NCBI GenBank assembly: GCA_000471925.1
Contig: CP006667.1
Span: 806,001 to 870,000, forward strand
Source: Ralstonia pickettii DTP0602
Lineage (GTDB): Bacteria; Pseudomonadota; Gammaproteobacteria; Burkholderiales; Burkholderiaceae
Direction of reading: 5' to 3'
DNA: 64,000 nt
The notes under the pieces are model-generated. The model saw nothing but the letters and a program-made list of their open reading frames with translations. It did no database searches and was not told where the DNA came from. Positions 56,493-64,000 of this stretch are shown in pieces (the first letter of the stretch is position 1; each line of letters starts with the position of its first letter). The position numbers and the translations under genes are program-made.

Positions 56493-57599
56493 TCAGCCCA
56501 TCGCCGCCTTCACCGCCTCGCCCAACTGGTACACCGCAAGCGCATAGAAGAAGCTGCGGTTGTAGCGTGTCAGCACATAGAAGTTGCGCAGCCCAAGCAG
56601 GTACTCCGTCGGCAGGTCCGGCGTCGGCAGGTCCACCACCAGCACGCCGGTCTCGCCTTCGCGCGCCGGGTCGATGGGCTCGTCCACGCGCAGTCCGGCG
56701 CGGGTCAGCTGGTTGAGCGTGCGTGTCGGCCAGGGCTCGCCGTCCGCGGCCGCGGTGGCGACGCCAAGGCTGCCGGCATCGCCGGCAATGCGCCACACCA
56801 CCGGGCGGCCCGGTTCCCAGCCATGCAGCTGCAGGAAGCGCGCCACGCTGCCAATCGCGTCGGTGGGGCTGTTGCGCAGGTCGGTGCGGCCGTTGTTGTC
56901 GTAGTCAACGGCGTATTCGCGCAGGCTGGTCGGCATGAACTGCGGGATGCCGATCGCGCCCGCATACGAGCCCAGCACCGAGTACACGTCAGTGCGCGTG
57001 TCGCGGCACCACAGCAGGTAGTCCGCCAGCTGGTTGCGGAACAGCGCGCTGCGCGCGTCGCGGTTGGGCGTGTCCGGGTAGTCGAAGGCCAGCGTGGACA
57101 GCGAGTCGAGCACACGGAAGGTGCCCATGTCGCGGCCGTAGATGGTTTCCACGCCGATGATGCCGACGATGACCGAGGCCGGCACGCCGAATTCGGCTTC
57201 GGCGCGGCGCAGTGTGTCGCGGTTGTCCTGCCAGAAGCGCACGCCTGCATTGATGCGGATCGGCTCGATAAAGCGCGAGCGGTAGGTACGCCAGCTTTTG
57301 CGGCCGGTGGTCGCGGGCGGCATGATCAGCCGCACCACGGTCGACGAATAGACCGCCTGGCCGAACCAGTCCTGAAGCGCGCCGCGGTCAAACTTGTGGC
57401 GCGCCACCATTTCGTCGATAAAGGCGCGGGCTTGCGGGTTGTCGCGGTAACGGCCGGGTTCGATTTCTTCCTCGCGCACGCTGACGCGGCGCTTGCCGGC
57501 GGCGAGCAGGCTGGGGGAGAGGCCGCAGAGTCCGAGTGCGGCAGCGGAAAGCGCGGCGCCCAGCAGGGGGCGTCGCAGTGAGCGCTGGGTGTCGGTCAT
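56493..57599 (-). CDS. mltB: Membrane-bound lytic murein transglycosylase B
   Basis: Cleaves the glycan strands of peptidoglycan with formation of 1,6-anhydromuramic acid. It has 368 residues with an N-terminal export signal (LGAALSAAALGLCGLSPSLL; the Cys at LGLCG is a possible lipidation site). The catalytic Glu lies in GVETIYGRDMGTF, and QFMPTSLREYAVDYDNNG and ARFLQLHGWEPG are also family motifs. ATG 57599 follows AAGGA. A TATACT lies upstream on this strand. It diverges from the deacetylase-like gene. Confidence 0.92.
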   Translation of the reverse strand: MTDTQRSLRRPLLGAALSAAALGLCGLSPSLLAAGKRRVSVREEEIEPGRYRDNPQARAFIDEMVARHKFDRGALQDWFGQAVYSSTVVRLIMPPATTGRKSWRTYRSRFIEPIRINAGVRFWQDNRDTLRRAEAEFGVPASVIVGIIGVETIYGRDMGTFRVLDSLSTLAFDYPDTPNRDARSALFRNQLADYLLWCRDTRTDVYSVLGSYAGAIGIPQFMPTSLREYAVDYDNNGRTDLRNSPTDAIGSVARFLQLHGWEPGRPVVWRIAGDAGSLGVATAAADGEPWPTRTLNQLTRAGLRVDEPIDPAREGETGVLVVDLPTPDLPTEYLLGLRNFYVLTRYNRSFFYALAVYQLGEAVKAAMG

Positions 57600-57622
57600 G
57601 GTGTCCTTTGCAAGTCGCACCG

Positions 57623-57628
57623 AGTATA
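57623..57628 (-). promoter_or_regulatory. -10 box for mltB
   Basis: TATACT 23 bp upstream of the mltB ATG on the minus strand. No good -35. Confidence 0.4.
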
Positions 57629-57740
57629 GCGGATGCCACTAAAGCAGCAGTCCGCACCGCAAGCCTGTGGGGTGGCGCGCGGTGGCTGGCCCTTGCCTGT
57701 GCTAACGTAGCGAGTGGAGACAACATTGCGACGATAAGAG

Positions 57741-58664
57741 ATGCCGACAGGCTATTACACGCACCCGGAGTTCCAGCGGCACGAGATGGGGCATTTCCAT
57801 CCCGAGTGCCCGGAACGCCTGCAGGCGATCGAGGATCACCTGATTTCGCACGGCCTGGACGGCCTGCTGGAGCGGCGCGAGCCCACGCCCGCCACGCGCG
57901 AGCAGCTCGAGCGCGTGCACCGGCCCGACTATGTCGATTCGCTGGAAAGCGCCAGCCCCGCGAGCGGCTACTACCCGATCGACCCGGATACCTCGATGAA
58001 CAGCCATACGCTCGCCGCGGCAAAGCTGGCCGCGGGCGCGGCGGTGGCGGCCACCGACGCCGTGATCGCGGGCGAGCTGGAAAACGCGTTCTGCTGCGTG
58101 CGCCCGCCCGGCCACCACGCCGAACCCGACCACGCCATGGGTTTCTGCTTCTTCAACAACGTCGCCATCGCCGCGCGCCACGCGCTGCAGGCGCACGGGC
58201 TGGAGCGCGTGGCGATCATCGATTTCGACGTGCACCATGGCAACGGCACCGAAGCGGCCTTCCGCGGCGACGAGCGCGTGCTGATGTGCAGCATCTTCCA
58301 GCACCCGTTCTACCCGTACAGCGGCACCGAGCATATCGCGCCCAATATGGTGAACATCCCGCTGCCGGCGTACACCAACGGCATGGCCGTGCGCGAGGTG
58401 GTCGAGACCATCTGGCTGCCGCGGCTGAACGAGTTCCGCCCGCAGATGCTGTTTATCTCGGCCGGCTTCGACGCACACCGCGAGGACGACCTCGGGCAGA
58501 TGGGGCTGGTGGAGCAGGACTACGCCTGGATCACCGGCCAGCTGGTCAACGTGGCGCGTACGCATGCGCAGGGCCGCATCGTCAGCTGCCTGGAGGGCGG
58601 CTACAACCTGAGTGCACTGGGCCGCAGCGTGCTGGCGCACCTGAAGGTCCTGATGGAACATTAG
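57741..58664 (+). CDS. Histone deacetylase / acetylpolyamine amidohydrolase family protein
   Basis: A zinc-dependent amidohydrolase of 307 residues in the class II HDAC fold. It has the opening HPECPERLQAIEDHL, the catalytic His pair in RPPGHHAEPDHAMGFCFFNN, and zinc ligands in DFDVHHGNGTE and SAGFDAHREDDL. Bacterial members remove acetyl groups from polyamines, acetoin-like metabolites or proteins; the substrate here is unknown. It ends 12 bp before an enoyl-CoA hydratase-like gene with which it is probably co-transcribed. Confidence 0.92.
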   Translation: MPTGYYTHPEFQRHEMGHFHPECPERLQAIEDHLISHGLDGLLERREPTPATREQLERVHRPDYVDSLESASPASGYYPIDPDTSMNSHTLAAAKLAAGAAVAATDAVIAGELENAFCCVRPPGHHAEPDHAMGFCFFNNVAIAARHALQAHGLERVAIIDFDVHHGNGTEAAFRGDERVLMCSIFQHPFYPYSGTEHIAPNMVNIPLPAYTNGMAVREVVETIWLPRLNEFRPQMLFISAGFDAHREDDLGQMGLVEQDYAWITGQLVNVARTHAQGRIVSCLEGGYNLSALGRSVLAHLKVLMEH

Positions 58665-58676
58665 GAGACCGTCGCC

Positions 58677-59480
58677 ATGGCCGAGAACGATGCACGCGTG
58701 GATGCGCCGCTGCTGACCGAATCGCGCGATGCCGCTGGCGTGGCGCGCCTGACCATGAACCGCCCGCAGGCGTTCAATGCCTTGTCCGAAGGGCTGTTGG
58801 ATGCGCTGACCGGGGCGCTGGCGCGGATCGCTGCGGACGACTCCGTGCGCGTGGTGGTGCTGGCCGGCGCCGGCAAGGCGTTCTGCGCCGGGCACGACCT
58901 GCGCGAGATGCGGGCCTCGCCCTCGCACGACTACTACCGCCGGCTGTTCGACCGCTGCACGCGCATGATGATGGCGATCCAGAAGATGCCGCAGCCGGTG
59001 ATCGCGCGCGTGCAGGGCATCGCCACCGCGGCCGGCTGCCAGCTGGTGGCGATGTGCGACCTGGCGGTGGCGGCCGATGACGCGCGCTTTGCGGTATCCG
59101 GCGTCAACCTGGGGCTGTTCTGCTCGACGCCCGGCGTGGCGCTGTCGCGCAACCTGCTGCGCAAGCAGGCGATGGAGATGCTTCTGACCGGCGACATGAT
59201 CGATGCTGCGACCGCGCGCGAGCGCGGGCTGGTCAACCGGGTGGTGCCCGCCGACCAGCTGGACGACGAGGTGGCGCGCCTGGCCGCCAGCATCTGCGCC
59301 AAGCCGGTCGCCGCGGTGGCAGCCGGCAAGGGGCTGTTCTACCGCCAGCTCGAGATGGGAATTGAAGCTGCCTACCAGCTTGCCGGGCAGACCATGGCCT
59401 GCAACATGATGGCCGACTCGGCGCTGGAGGGTGTGCAGGCCTTTATTGACAAACGCGCGCCCTCGTGGCGTGGATCATAA
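58677..59480 (+). CDS. Enoyl-CoA hydratase/isomerase family protein, ECHDC3-like
   Basis: A crotonase-fold protein of 267 residues. The CoA-binding loop is intact (AGAGKAFCAGHDLREM), but the two catalytic glutamates of true hydratases are not seen at the usual places. The helix motif is TAAGCQLVAMCDLAVAADDA and the second loop is GLFCSTPGVALSRNLL, where hydratases carry PGxGGTQR-type sequence. This pattern is that of the ECHDC3 subgroup, whose reaction is not established. It follows the HDAC-like gene after 12 bp. It should not be called a classical beta-oxidation enzyme. Confidence 0.88.
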   Translation: MAENDARVDAPLLTESRDAAGVARLTMNRPQAFNALSEGLLDALTGALARIAADDSVRVVVLAGAGKAFCAGHDLREMRASPSHDYYRRLFDRCTRMMMAIQKMPQPVIARVQGIATAAGCQLVAMCDLAVAADDARFAVSGVNLGLFCSTPGVALSRNLLRKQAMEMLLTGDMIDAATARERGLVNRVVPADQLDDEVARLAASICAKPVAAVAAGKGLFYRQLEMGIEAAYQLAGQTMACNMMADSALEGVQAFIDKRAPSWRGS

Positions 59481-59492
59481 GCAACTTCCAGG

Positions 59493-59521
59493 GTCTTTAT
59501 ATGCCGGGAACGTATAAAGAC
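59493..59521. promoter_or_regulatory. 9-11-9 inverted repeat upstream of metN
   Basis: GTCTTTATA (59493-59501) and TATAAAGAC (59513-59521) are exact complements with 11 bases between. It is AT-rich in a GC-rich region; a candidate operator. Confidence 0.45.
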
Positions 59522-59536
59522 ATCGGTAAAAAGTCG

Positions 59537-59565
59537 TTTATGGTATGAAGCGAATCGCTTAAAAT
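59537..59565 (+). promoter_or_regulatory. metN promoter with internal palindrome
   Basis: TTTATG and TAAAAT (59560-59565) are 17 bp apart. AAGCG-AAT-CGCTT (59548-59560) is a dyad in the spacer touching the -10, the right place for repressor binding. Confidence 0.45.
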
Positions 59566-59588
59566 ACGCGCTTCACAAAAATAACGTG

Positions 59589-59633
59589 CGGCAACAGCGC
59601 TGGAGACCTCCGCGACTGTTGCCGTTTTCTTTT
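59589..59633 (+). terminator. Terminator-like hairpin in the metN leader
   Basis: CGGCAACAG and CTGTTGCCG (59616-59624) pair perfectly and the stem continues inwards with CGC/GCG and GGA/TCC. TTTTCTTTT follows and the metN ATG comes 12 bases later. As it lies after the promoter, it may act as an attenuator. Confidence 0.55.
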
Positions 59634-59645
59634 GGTCACCTTTCC

Positions 59646-60680
59646 ATGATCGAACTGCAAGGACTGTCGCAGCGCTTCCCGGGCGCGTCAGGCGACGTGC
59701 ATGCATTGCGAGACGTCAGCCTGTCGATTGCGGCGGGCGAGGTCTTCGGCATCATCGGCCGCAGCGGCGCCGGCAAGAGCACGCTGGTCCGTGCCATCAA
59801 CCTGCTGAACCGGCCCACCAGCGGCCGCGTGATCGTTGCCGGCCAGGACCTGACCGCGCTGGACAACGGCGCGCTGCGCCTGGCACGCCGCGAGATCGGC
59901 ATGATCTTCCAGCACTTCAACCTGCTATCGTCGCGCACCGTGTATGACAACGTGGCGCTGCCGCTGGAACTGGCCGGCAAGCCCAAGGCGGAAATTGCCG
60001 CGACCGTGCTGCCGCTGCTGGACCTGGTCGGTCTGTCGGCGCTCAAGGACCGCTTCCCGGCGCAGATCAGCGGCGGGCAGAAGCAGCGCGTGGGCATCGC
60101 GCGCGCACTGGCGAGCAAACCGAAAGTGCTGCTGTCGGACGAAGCGACTTCCGCGCTCGACCCTGAAACCACCCGCTCCATCCTCGACCTGCTCAAGCAG
60201 ATCAACCGCGACCTCGGCCTGACCGTGGTGATGATCACGCACCAGATGGAAGTCATCAAACAGGTCTGCGACCGCGTGGCCGTGCTCGAAGCGGGCGAGG
60301 TGGTGGAGACCGGGCGCGTGATCGATGTGTTCCTGCGCCCGCAGCATGACGTCACCCGCGCCATGATTGGCGATGTCATTTCGCAGGAACTGCCGGCGAG
60401 CGTGCTCAAGCGCGTGGAGAGCCGGCTCGGCAACGGCCGCGACCACGTCTACCGCCTCGCCTTCACCGGCGAGGGCGTCGACCAGCCGGTGCTGGCCCAG
60501 GCGATCCGCCGCTACGGGCTGGACTTCAATATCCTGCACGGCCATATCGACGAGATCCAGGGCCAGGCCTTTGGCTCGCTGGCGATCATGGCCACCGGCG
60601 AGCTTGCCGACGTGAAGGCGGCGATGGAATACCTGCAGGCGCAAGGCGTCGTGGTGGAGGAGTTCGAGCATGTGGTCTGA
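59646..60680 (+). CDS. metN: D-methionine ABC transporter ATP-binding protein
   Basis: The ATPase of the MetNIQ methionine importer. It has 344 residues with Walker [11 protein letters not shown]-loop [16 protein letters not shown], signature ISGGQKQR, Walker [13 protein letters not shown] and H-loop MITHQMEVI. The C-terminal NIL domain (about 265-344) binds methionine and inhibits transport when the cell has enough. ATG 59646 was chosen. Its end overlaps metI by 11 bp. Confidence 0.95.
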   Translation: MIELQGLSQRFPGASGDVHALRDVSLSIAAGEVFGIIGRSGAGKSTLVRAINLLNRPTSGRVIVAGQDLTALDNGALRLARREIGMIFQHFNLLSSRTVYDNVALPLELAGKPKAEIAATVLPLLDLVGLSALKDRFPAQISGGQKQRVGIARALASKPKVLLSDEATSALDPETTRSILDLLKQINRDLGLTVVMITHQMEVIKQVCDRVAVLEAGEVVETGRVIDVFLRPQHDVTRAMIGDVISQELPASVLKRVESRLGNGRDHVYRLAFTGEGVDQPVLAQAIRRYGLDFNILHGHIDEIQGQAFGSLAIMATGELADVKAAMEYLQAQGVVVEEFEHVV

Positions 60681-61323
60681 GATGTCTGACCTGTTCCTGA
60701 CCTCGTTCAATGAGACGCTGCTGATGGTGGCGATCTCGGGCGTGGTCGGCTCGCTGCTGGGCGTGCCGCTGGGCGTGCTGCTGCACCTGACCAACCGCGG
60801 CGGCGTGCTGTCGCACCCGCTGTTCAACCGCGGCATCGGCGTGGTGGTCAACGCGGTGCGCTCGATCCCGTTCATCATCCTGCTGGTGGTGGTGATCCCG
60901 TTCACGCGCTTTATCGTGGGTTCGTCGATCGGCACTACCGCGGCGATCGTGCCGCTGACCATCGCGGCGATCCCGTTTATCGCGCGCCTGGTGGAAAGCG
61001 CGCTGCGCGAGGTCGACAAGGGCCTGGTCGAGGCGGCCCAGTCGATGGGCGCTACCACCGGCCAGATCGTGTGGAAGGTGCTGCTGCCCGAGGCTATGCC
61101 CGGCATCGTCGCCGGCCTGACCATCACCTTCGTCAGCCTGGTCGGCTATTCGGCCATGGCCGGCGCGATCGGCGGCGGTGGCCTGGGCGACCTGGGCATC
61201 CGCTATGGCTACCAGCGCTACATCACCGAAGTGATGGTGGCGGTGGTGGTGATCCTGATCGTCTTCGTGCAGGCGGTGCAAAGCTTCGGCGACTGGCTCG
61301 TCCGGCGCATCAGCCACCGTTAA
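60670..61323 (+). CDS. metI: Methionine ABC transporter permease
   Basis: The inner-membrane subunit of MetNIQ. It has 217 residues with about five helices, the N-terminal [20 protein letters not shown], and the EAA loop [40 protein letters not shown] near the C-terminus is typical of MetI. ATG 60670 overlaps metN; ATG 60682 is an alternative. Confidence 0.95.
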   Translation: MWSEMSDLFLTSFNETLLMVAISGVVGSLLGVPLGVLLHLTNRGGVLSHPLFNRGIGVVVNAVRSIPFIILLVVVIPFTRFIVGSSIGTTAAIVPLTIAAIPFIARLVESALREVDKGLVEAAQSMGATTGQIVWKVLLPEAMPGIVAGLTITFVSLVGYSAMAGAIGGGGLGDLGIRYGYQRYITEVMVAVVVILIVFVQAVQSFGDWLVRRISHR

Positions 61324-61356
61324 GCTCCTTATTTTGTGAAACAGGAAACACACATC

Positions 61357-62154
61357 ATGCAACGTCGCAACCTGCTGCAATGGATTCTCGGCGCCGCGCT
61401 CGGCGCCTCGCTGGCTACTGGTGCCGTGGCCCAGGAAAAGCCGATCAAGATCGGCGTGACCGGCGGCCCGCACGCCCAGATCATGGAACAGGTGAAGAAG
61501 GTCGCCGCCAAGGACGGCCTGAACATCCAGGTGGTTGAATTCAGCGACTACATCCAGCCCAATGCCGCGCTCGCCGCCGGCGACCTGGATGCCAACAGCT
61601 ACCAGCACCTGCCGTACCTGGAAGCCCAGATCAAGGACCGCGGCTACAAGTTCGCGCATATCGCCTATACCGTCACTTTCCCGATGGGCGTGTACTCCAA
61701 GAAGATCAAGTCGCTCGACCAGCTCAAGCAGGGCGCGCGCGTGGGCGTTCCCAACGACCCGACTAACGGCGGCCGCGGCCTGCTGCTGCTGCAGAGCAAG
61801 GGCGTGATCAAGCTCAAGCCCAACGCCGGCCTGAAGGCTACGCCGCTGGATATCGCCGAGAACCCCAAGAAGATCCGCATCGTCGAGCTGGACGCCGCGC
61901 AACTGCCGCGCTCGCTCGATGACCTGGACGCCGCCGCCATCAACGGCAACTACGCGGAATCGGCCGGCCTGTCGCCGACCAAGGACGCGATCGCCATGGA
62001 AGGCCCGAAAGGCCCGTACGCCAACCTGATCGCCATCCGCGAGGTCGACAAGAACAAGCCCTGGGTGGCCAAGCTGGTGAAGGCCTACCACTCGCCGGAA
62101 ATCAAGCAATACGTCACTTCGACCTACAAGGAGTCCGTGATTACCGCCTGGTAA
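61357..62154 (+). CDS. metQ: Methionine-binding protein
   Basis: The periplasmic component of the importer. It has 265 residues from ATG 61357, behind AGGAA, with a signal peptide ([18 protein letters not shown]). No lipobox Cys is seen, unlike E. coli MetQ, so this protein may be soluble. The NlpA fold shows IKIGVTGGPHAQIMEQV, then NSYQHLPYLEAQIKDRGYKF and VGVPNDPTNGGRGLLLL. GTG 61336 is in frame but less suitable. It closes the metNIQ operon. Confidence 0.94.
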   Translation: MQRRNLLQWILGAALGASLATGAVAQEKPIKIGVTGGPHAQIMEQVKKVAAKDGLNIQVVEFSDYIQPNAALAAGDLDANSYQHLPYLEAQIKDRGYKFAHIAYTVTFPMGVYSKKIKSLDQLKQGARVGVPNDPTNGGRGLLLLQSKGVIKLKPNAGLKATPLDIAENPKKIRIVELDAAQLPRSLDDLDAAAINGNYAESAGLSPTKDAIAMEGPKGPYANLIAIREVDKNKPWVAKLVKAYHSPEIKQYVTSTYKESVITAW

Positions 62155-62172
62155 GTCGAAGGTTTCATCCAA

Positions 62173-62257
62173 TCCGACGAGCCCCGCAAGCCCCGGTTTG
62201 CGGCAAAATCGTCGGACGGCTGGGGTCTGCCGGGCTATGCCCGGCATCATTTTGCCG
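62173..62257 (+). other. Structured metQ-etfB intergenic RNA or DNA with alternative stems
   Basis: TCCGACGA (62173-62180) pairs with TCGTCGGA (62209-62216), enclosing CCGCAA/TTGCGG. Alternatively CGGCAAAAT (62201-62209) pairs with ATTTTGCCG (62249-62257), enclosing the perfect GCCGGGC-TAT-GCCCGGC stem. The two outer stems share bases and exclude each other. Confidence 0.5.
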
Positions 62258-62258
62258 A

Positions 62259-62313
62259 TAAAATAGTACGATCGTTCGAAAAACAGGGAAGCCGCCAGCC
62301 CGGTGGTTATAAT
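62259..62313 (+). promoter_or_regulatory. etfB promoter region with ACGATCGT palindrome
   Basis: Two possible -10 boxes: TAAAAT (62259-62264) and TATAAT (62308-62313, 42 bp before the ATG). Between them lies the palindrome ACGATCGT (62268-62275). Its form recalls TetR-type operators of fatty-acid and acyl-CoA regulators. Confidence 0.45.
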
Positions 62314-62354
62314 GACGAGCGAACAAAATTTCTGACTATCAGTGGAGTGAGCGC

Positions 62355-63104
62355 ATGAAAGTACTCGTCGCAGTCAAGCGGGTGGTGGATTACAACGTCA
62401 AGGTCCGTGTCAAGGCGGACGGCACCGGCGTCGATCTGGCCAACGTCAAGATGAGCATGAACCCCTTCGACGAAATCGCCGTCGAAGAGGCCGTGCGCCT
62501 GAAGGAAGCCGGCGTTGCCACCGAAGTCGTCGCCGTGTCGTGCGGCGTCACGCAGTGCCAGGAAACCCTGCGCACCGCGATGGCCATCGGTGCCGACCGC
62601 GGCATCCTGGTGGAATCGAATGAAGACCTGCAACCGCTGGCCGTGGCCAAGCTGCTGAAGGCGCTGATCGACAAGGAACAGCCGCAACTGGTGATCCTGG
62701 GCAAGCAGGCCATCGATGATGACTCCAACCAGACCGGCCAGATGGTGGCCGCGCTGGCTGGCCTGCCGCAAGCCACGTTCGCCTCGAAGGTGGTGGTTGC
62801 CGACGGCAAGGCTTCGGTGACCCGTGAAGTGGATGGCGGCCTGGAAACGCTGTCGATCAAGCTGCCGGCCGTGGTGACCACCGACCTGCGCCTGAACGAG
62901 CCGCGCTACGTCACGCTGCCGAACATCATGAAGGCCAAGAAGAAGCCGCTCGATATCGTCAAGCCGGAAGACCTCGGCGTGGACGTGAAGCCGCGCCTGT
63001 CGACCGTGAAGGTGGTCGAGCCTGCCAAGCGCAGCGCGGGTGTGATGGTGCCGGACGTCGCGACGCTGGTGCAGAAGCTGAAGAACGAAGCCAAGGTTAT
63101 CTGA
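62355..63104 (+). CDS. etfB: Electron transfer flavoprotein subunit beta
   Basis: The small ETF subunit (AMP-binding), which takes electrons from acyl-CoA dehydrogenases to ETF-ubiquinone oxidoreductase. It has 249 residues beginning [20 protein letters not shown]. The ETF-beta signature region [20 protein letters not shown] with [20 protein letters not shown] is present. GTGGAG lies eight bases before the ATG. etfA follows 20 bp later. Confidence 0.97.
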   Translation: MKVLVAVKRVVDYNVKVRVKADGTGVDLANVKMSMNPFDEIAVEEAVRLKEAGVATEVVAVSCGVTQCQETLRTAMAIGADRGILVESNEDLQPLAVAKLLKALIDKEQPQLVILGKQAIDDDSNQTGQMVAALAGLPQATFASKVVVADGKASVTREVDGGLETLSIKLPAVVTTDLRLNEPRYVTLPNIMKAKKKPLDIVKPEDLGVDVKPRLSTVKVVEPAKRSAGVMVPDVATLVQKLKNEAKVI

Positions 63105-63124
63105 GAGCGCGGGGGAGAAATAAC

Positions 63125-64000
63125 ATGACTGCACTCGTCATTGCTGAACACGACAATCAATCCATCAAGGGCGCCACGCTGAACACCGTGACCGCCGCAG
63201 CCCAATGCGGCGGCGACGTGCACGTGCTGGTGGCCGGTTCCAACGCCAAGGCCGCGGCCGACGCCGCCGCCAAGATCGCCGGCGTGACCAAGGTGCTGCT
63301 GGCCGACGCCCCGTACTTCGGTGACGGCCTGGCCGAGAACGTGGCCGAGCAGGCGCTGGCCATCGCCAACGACTACTCGCACATCCTGGCCCCGGCCACC
63401 CCGTACGGCAAGAACATCCTGCCGCGCGTGGCCGCCAAGCTGGACGTGGCCCAGATCTCGGAAATCTCCAGGGTCGACGCCCCGGACACCTTCGAGCGTC
63501 CGATCTACGCCGGCAACGCCATCGCCATCGTCAAGTCGTCCGACAAGGTCAAGGTCATCACCGTGCGCGGCACGGCCTTCGACGCCGCCGCCGCCGAAGG
63601 TGGCTCGGCCGCCGTCGAGACCCTGCCGGCCGTGGCCGACCAGGGCATCTCGCAGTTCGTCTCGCGCGAAGTGGCCAAGAGCGACCGTCCGGAACTGACC
63701 GCCGCCAAGATCATCGTCTCGGGTGGCCGTGGCGTGGGTTCGGGCGAGAACTACACCAAGGTGCTGACGCCGCTGGCCGACAAGCTGGGCGCCGCACTGG
63801 GTGCCTCGCGCGCCGCCGTGGACGCCGGCTTCGTGCCGAACGACTACCAGGTCGGCCAGACCGGCAAGATCGTCGCGCCGCAGCTGTATATCGCCGTCGG
63901 TATCTCCGGCGCGATCCAGCACCTGGCCGGCATGAAGGACTCCAAGGTGATCGTCGCGATCAACAAGGACGCCGAAGCCCCGATCTTCTCCGTGGCCGAC
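63125..64000 (+). CDS. etfA: Electron transfer flavoprotein subunit alpha (3' end outside window)
   Basis: The FAD-binding ETF subunit; 292 residues are present of about 310. It starts [20 protein letters not shown] with the N-terminal domain. The FAD domain contains [15 protein letters not shown], then [20 protein letters not shown] with [20 protein letters not shown] and the ETF-alpha signature [20 protein letters not shown]. The frame is open to position 64000. It is co-transcribed with etfB behind GGGGAGA. Confidence 0.97.
   Translation, partial: MTALVIAEHDNQSIKGATLNTVTAAAQCGGDVHVLVAGSNAKAAADAAAKIAGVTKVLLADAPYFGDGLAENVAEQALAIANDYSHILAPATPYGKNILPRVAAKLDVAQISEISRVDAPDTFERPIYAGNAIAIVKSSDKVKVITVRGTAFDAAAAEGGSAAVETLPAVADQGISQFVSREVAKSDRPELTAAKIIVSGGRGVGSGENYTKVLTPLADKLGAALGASRAAVDAGFVPNDYQVGQTGKIVAPQLYIAVGISGAIQHLAGMKDSKVIVAINKDAEAPIFSVAD

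Noticed and set aside
59560..59645. Known SAM or SAH riboswitch in the metN leader
   Set aside because: None of the conserved cores I know could be placed; only a simple terminator-like hairpin is seen.

Overview
The window is GC-rich chromosomal DNA from a betaproteobacterium of the Burkholderiaceae, most likely Cupriavidus (Ralstonia eutropha-like) chromosome 1. The indications are codon bias towards G/C at third positions, a tmRNA whose tag reads ANDERYALAA, the ompA-ubiG-gph / gyrA-serC-pheA-hisC-tyrA-aroA-cmk-rpsA-ihfB gene order, and tandem cyanophycin synthetase genes. No phage, insertion sequence, CRISPR array or transposase is visible. Genus is inferred from gene content, not from a database search.

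Layout. 1-13.9 kb: trxB (partial) diverges from ftsK. After ftsK come a coiled-coil repeat protein, lolA, two small lipoproteins and a rearranged ferric-iron ABC transporter (fbpA, then fbpB and fbpC divergent), followed by rarA, serS and a tRNA-Ser(CGA). 14-22.6 kb: a DUF1653-HD fusion protein, a PAP2 phosphatase and a CorC-like transporter; then a LysR regulator divergent from a D-amino-acid dehydrogenase, an orphan glutamate/aspartate-type binding protein, and a cystine-type binding protein with its permease. 22.7-31 kb: two tandem cyanophycin synthetases divergent from an ABC exporter and a DUF1854 protein, which together form a cyanophycin (multi-L-arginyl-poly-L-aspartate) locus. 31-34.7 kb: a hypothetical gene, tmRNA, gph, ubiG and ompA on the minus strand.

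35-53.3 kb: a long rightward housekeeping block. gyrA and a DUF2059 protein lead into serC-pheA-hisC-tyrA-aroA (serine and aromatic amino acids), interrupted by a small minus-strand DUF2061 membrane protein whose promoter is overlapped by a near-consensus Fur box. Then follow cmk, rpsA, ihfB and an envelope cluster lapA-lapB-ugd-rfaE1-rfaD (LPS assembly control, UDP-glucuronate and heptose synthesis). 53.4-64 kb: comEA, an NCS2 nucleobase permease, cysM, mltB (minus), a histone-deacetylase-like hydrolase, an ECHDC3-like crotonase, the methionine importer metNIQ, and etfB-etfA (etfA runs off the end).

The most interesting parts are the four-gene cyanophycin locus (two diverged synthetases plus an exporter with an N-terminal zinc ribbon and a DUF1854 partner), the Fur-box-controlled DUF2061 gene inside the aroA-cmk block, and several structured leaders (metN, tyrA, metQ-etfB) that look like uncharacterised regulatory RNA or operators. 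Nearly all long antisense reading frames are GC-driven shadows and are left out.
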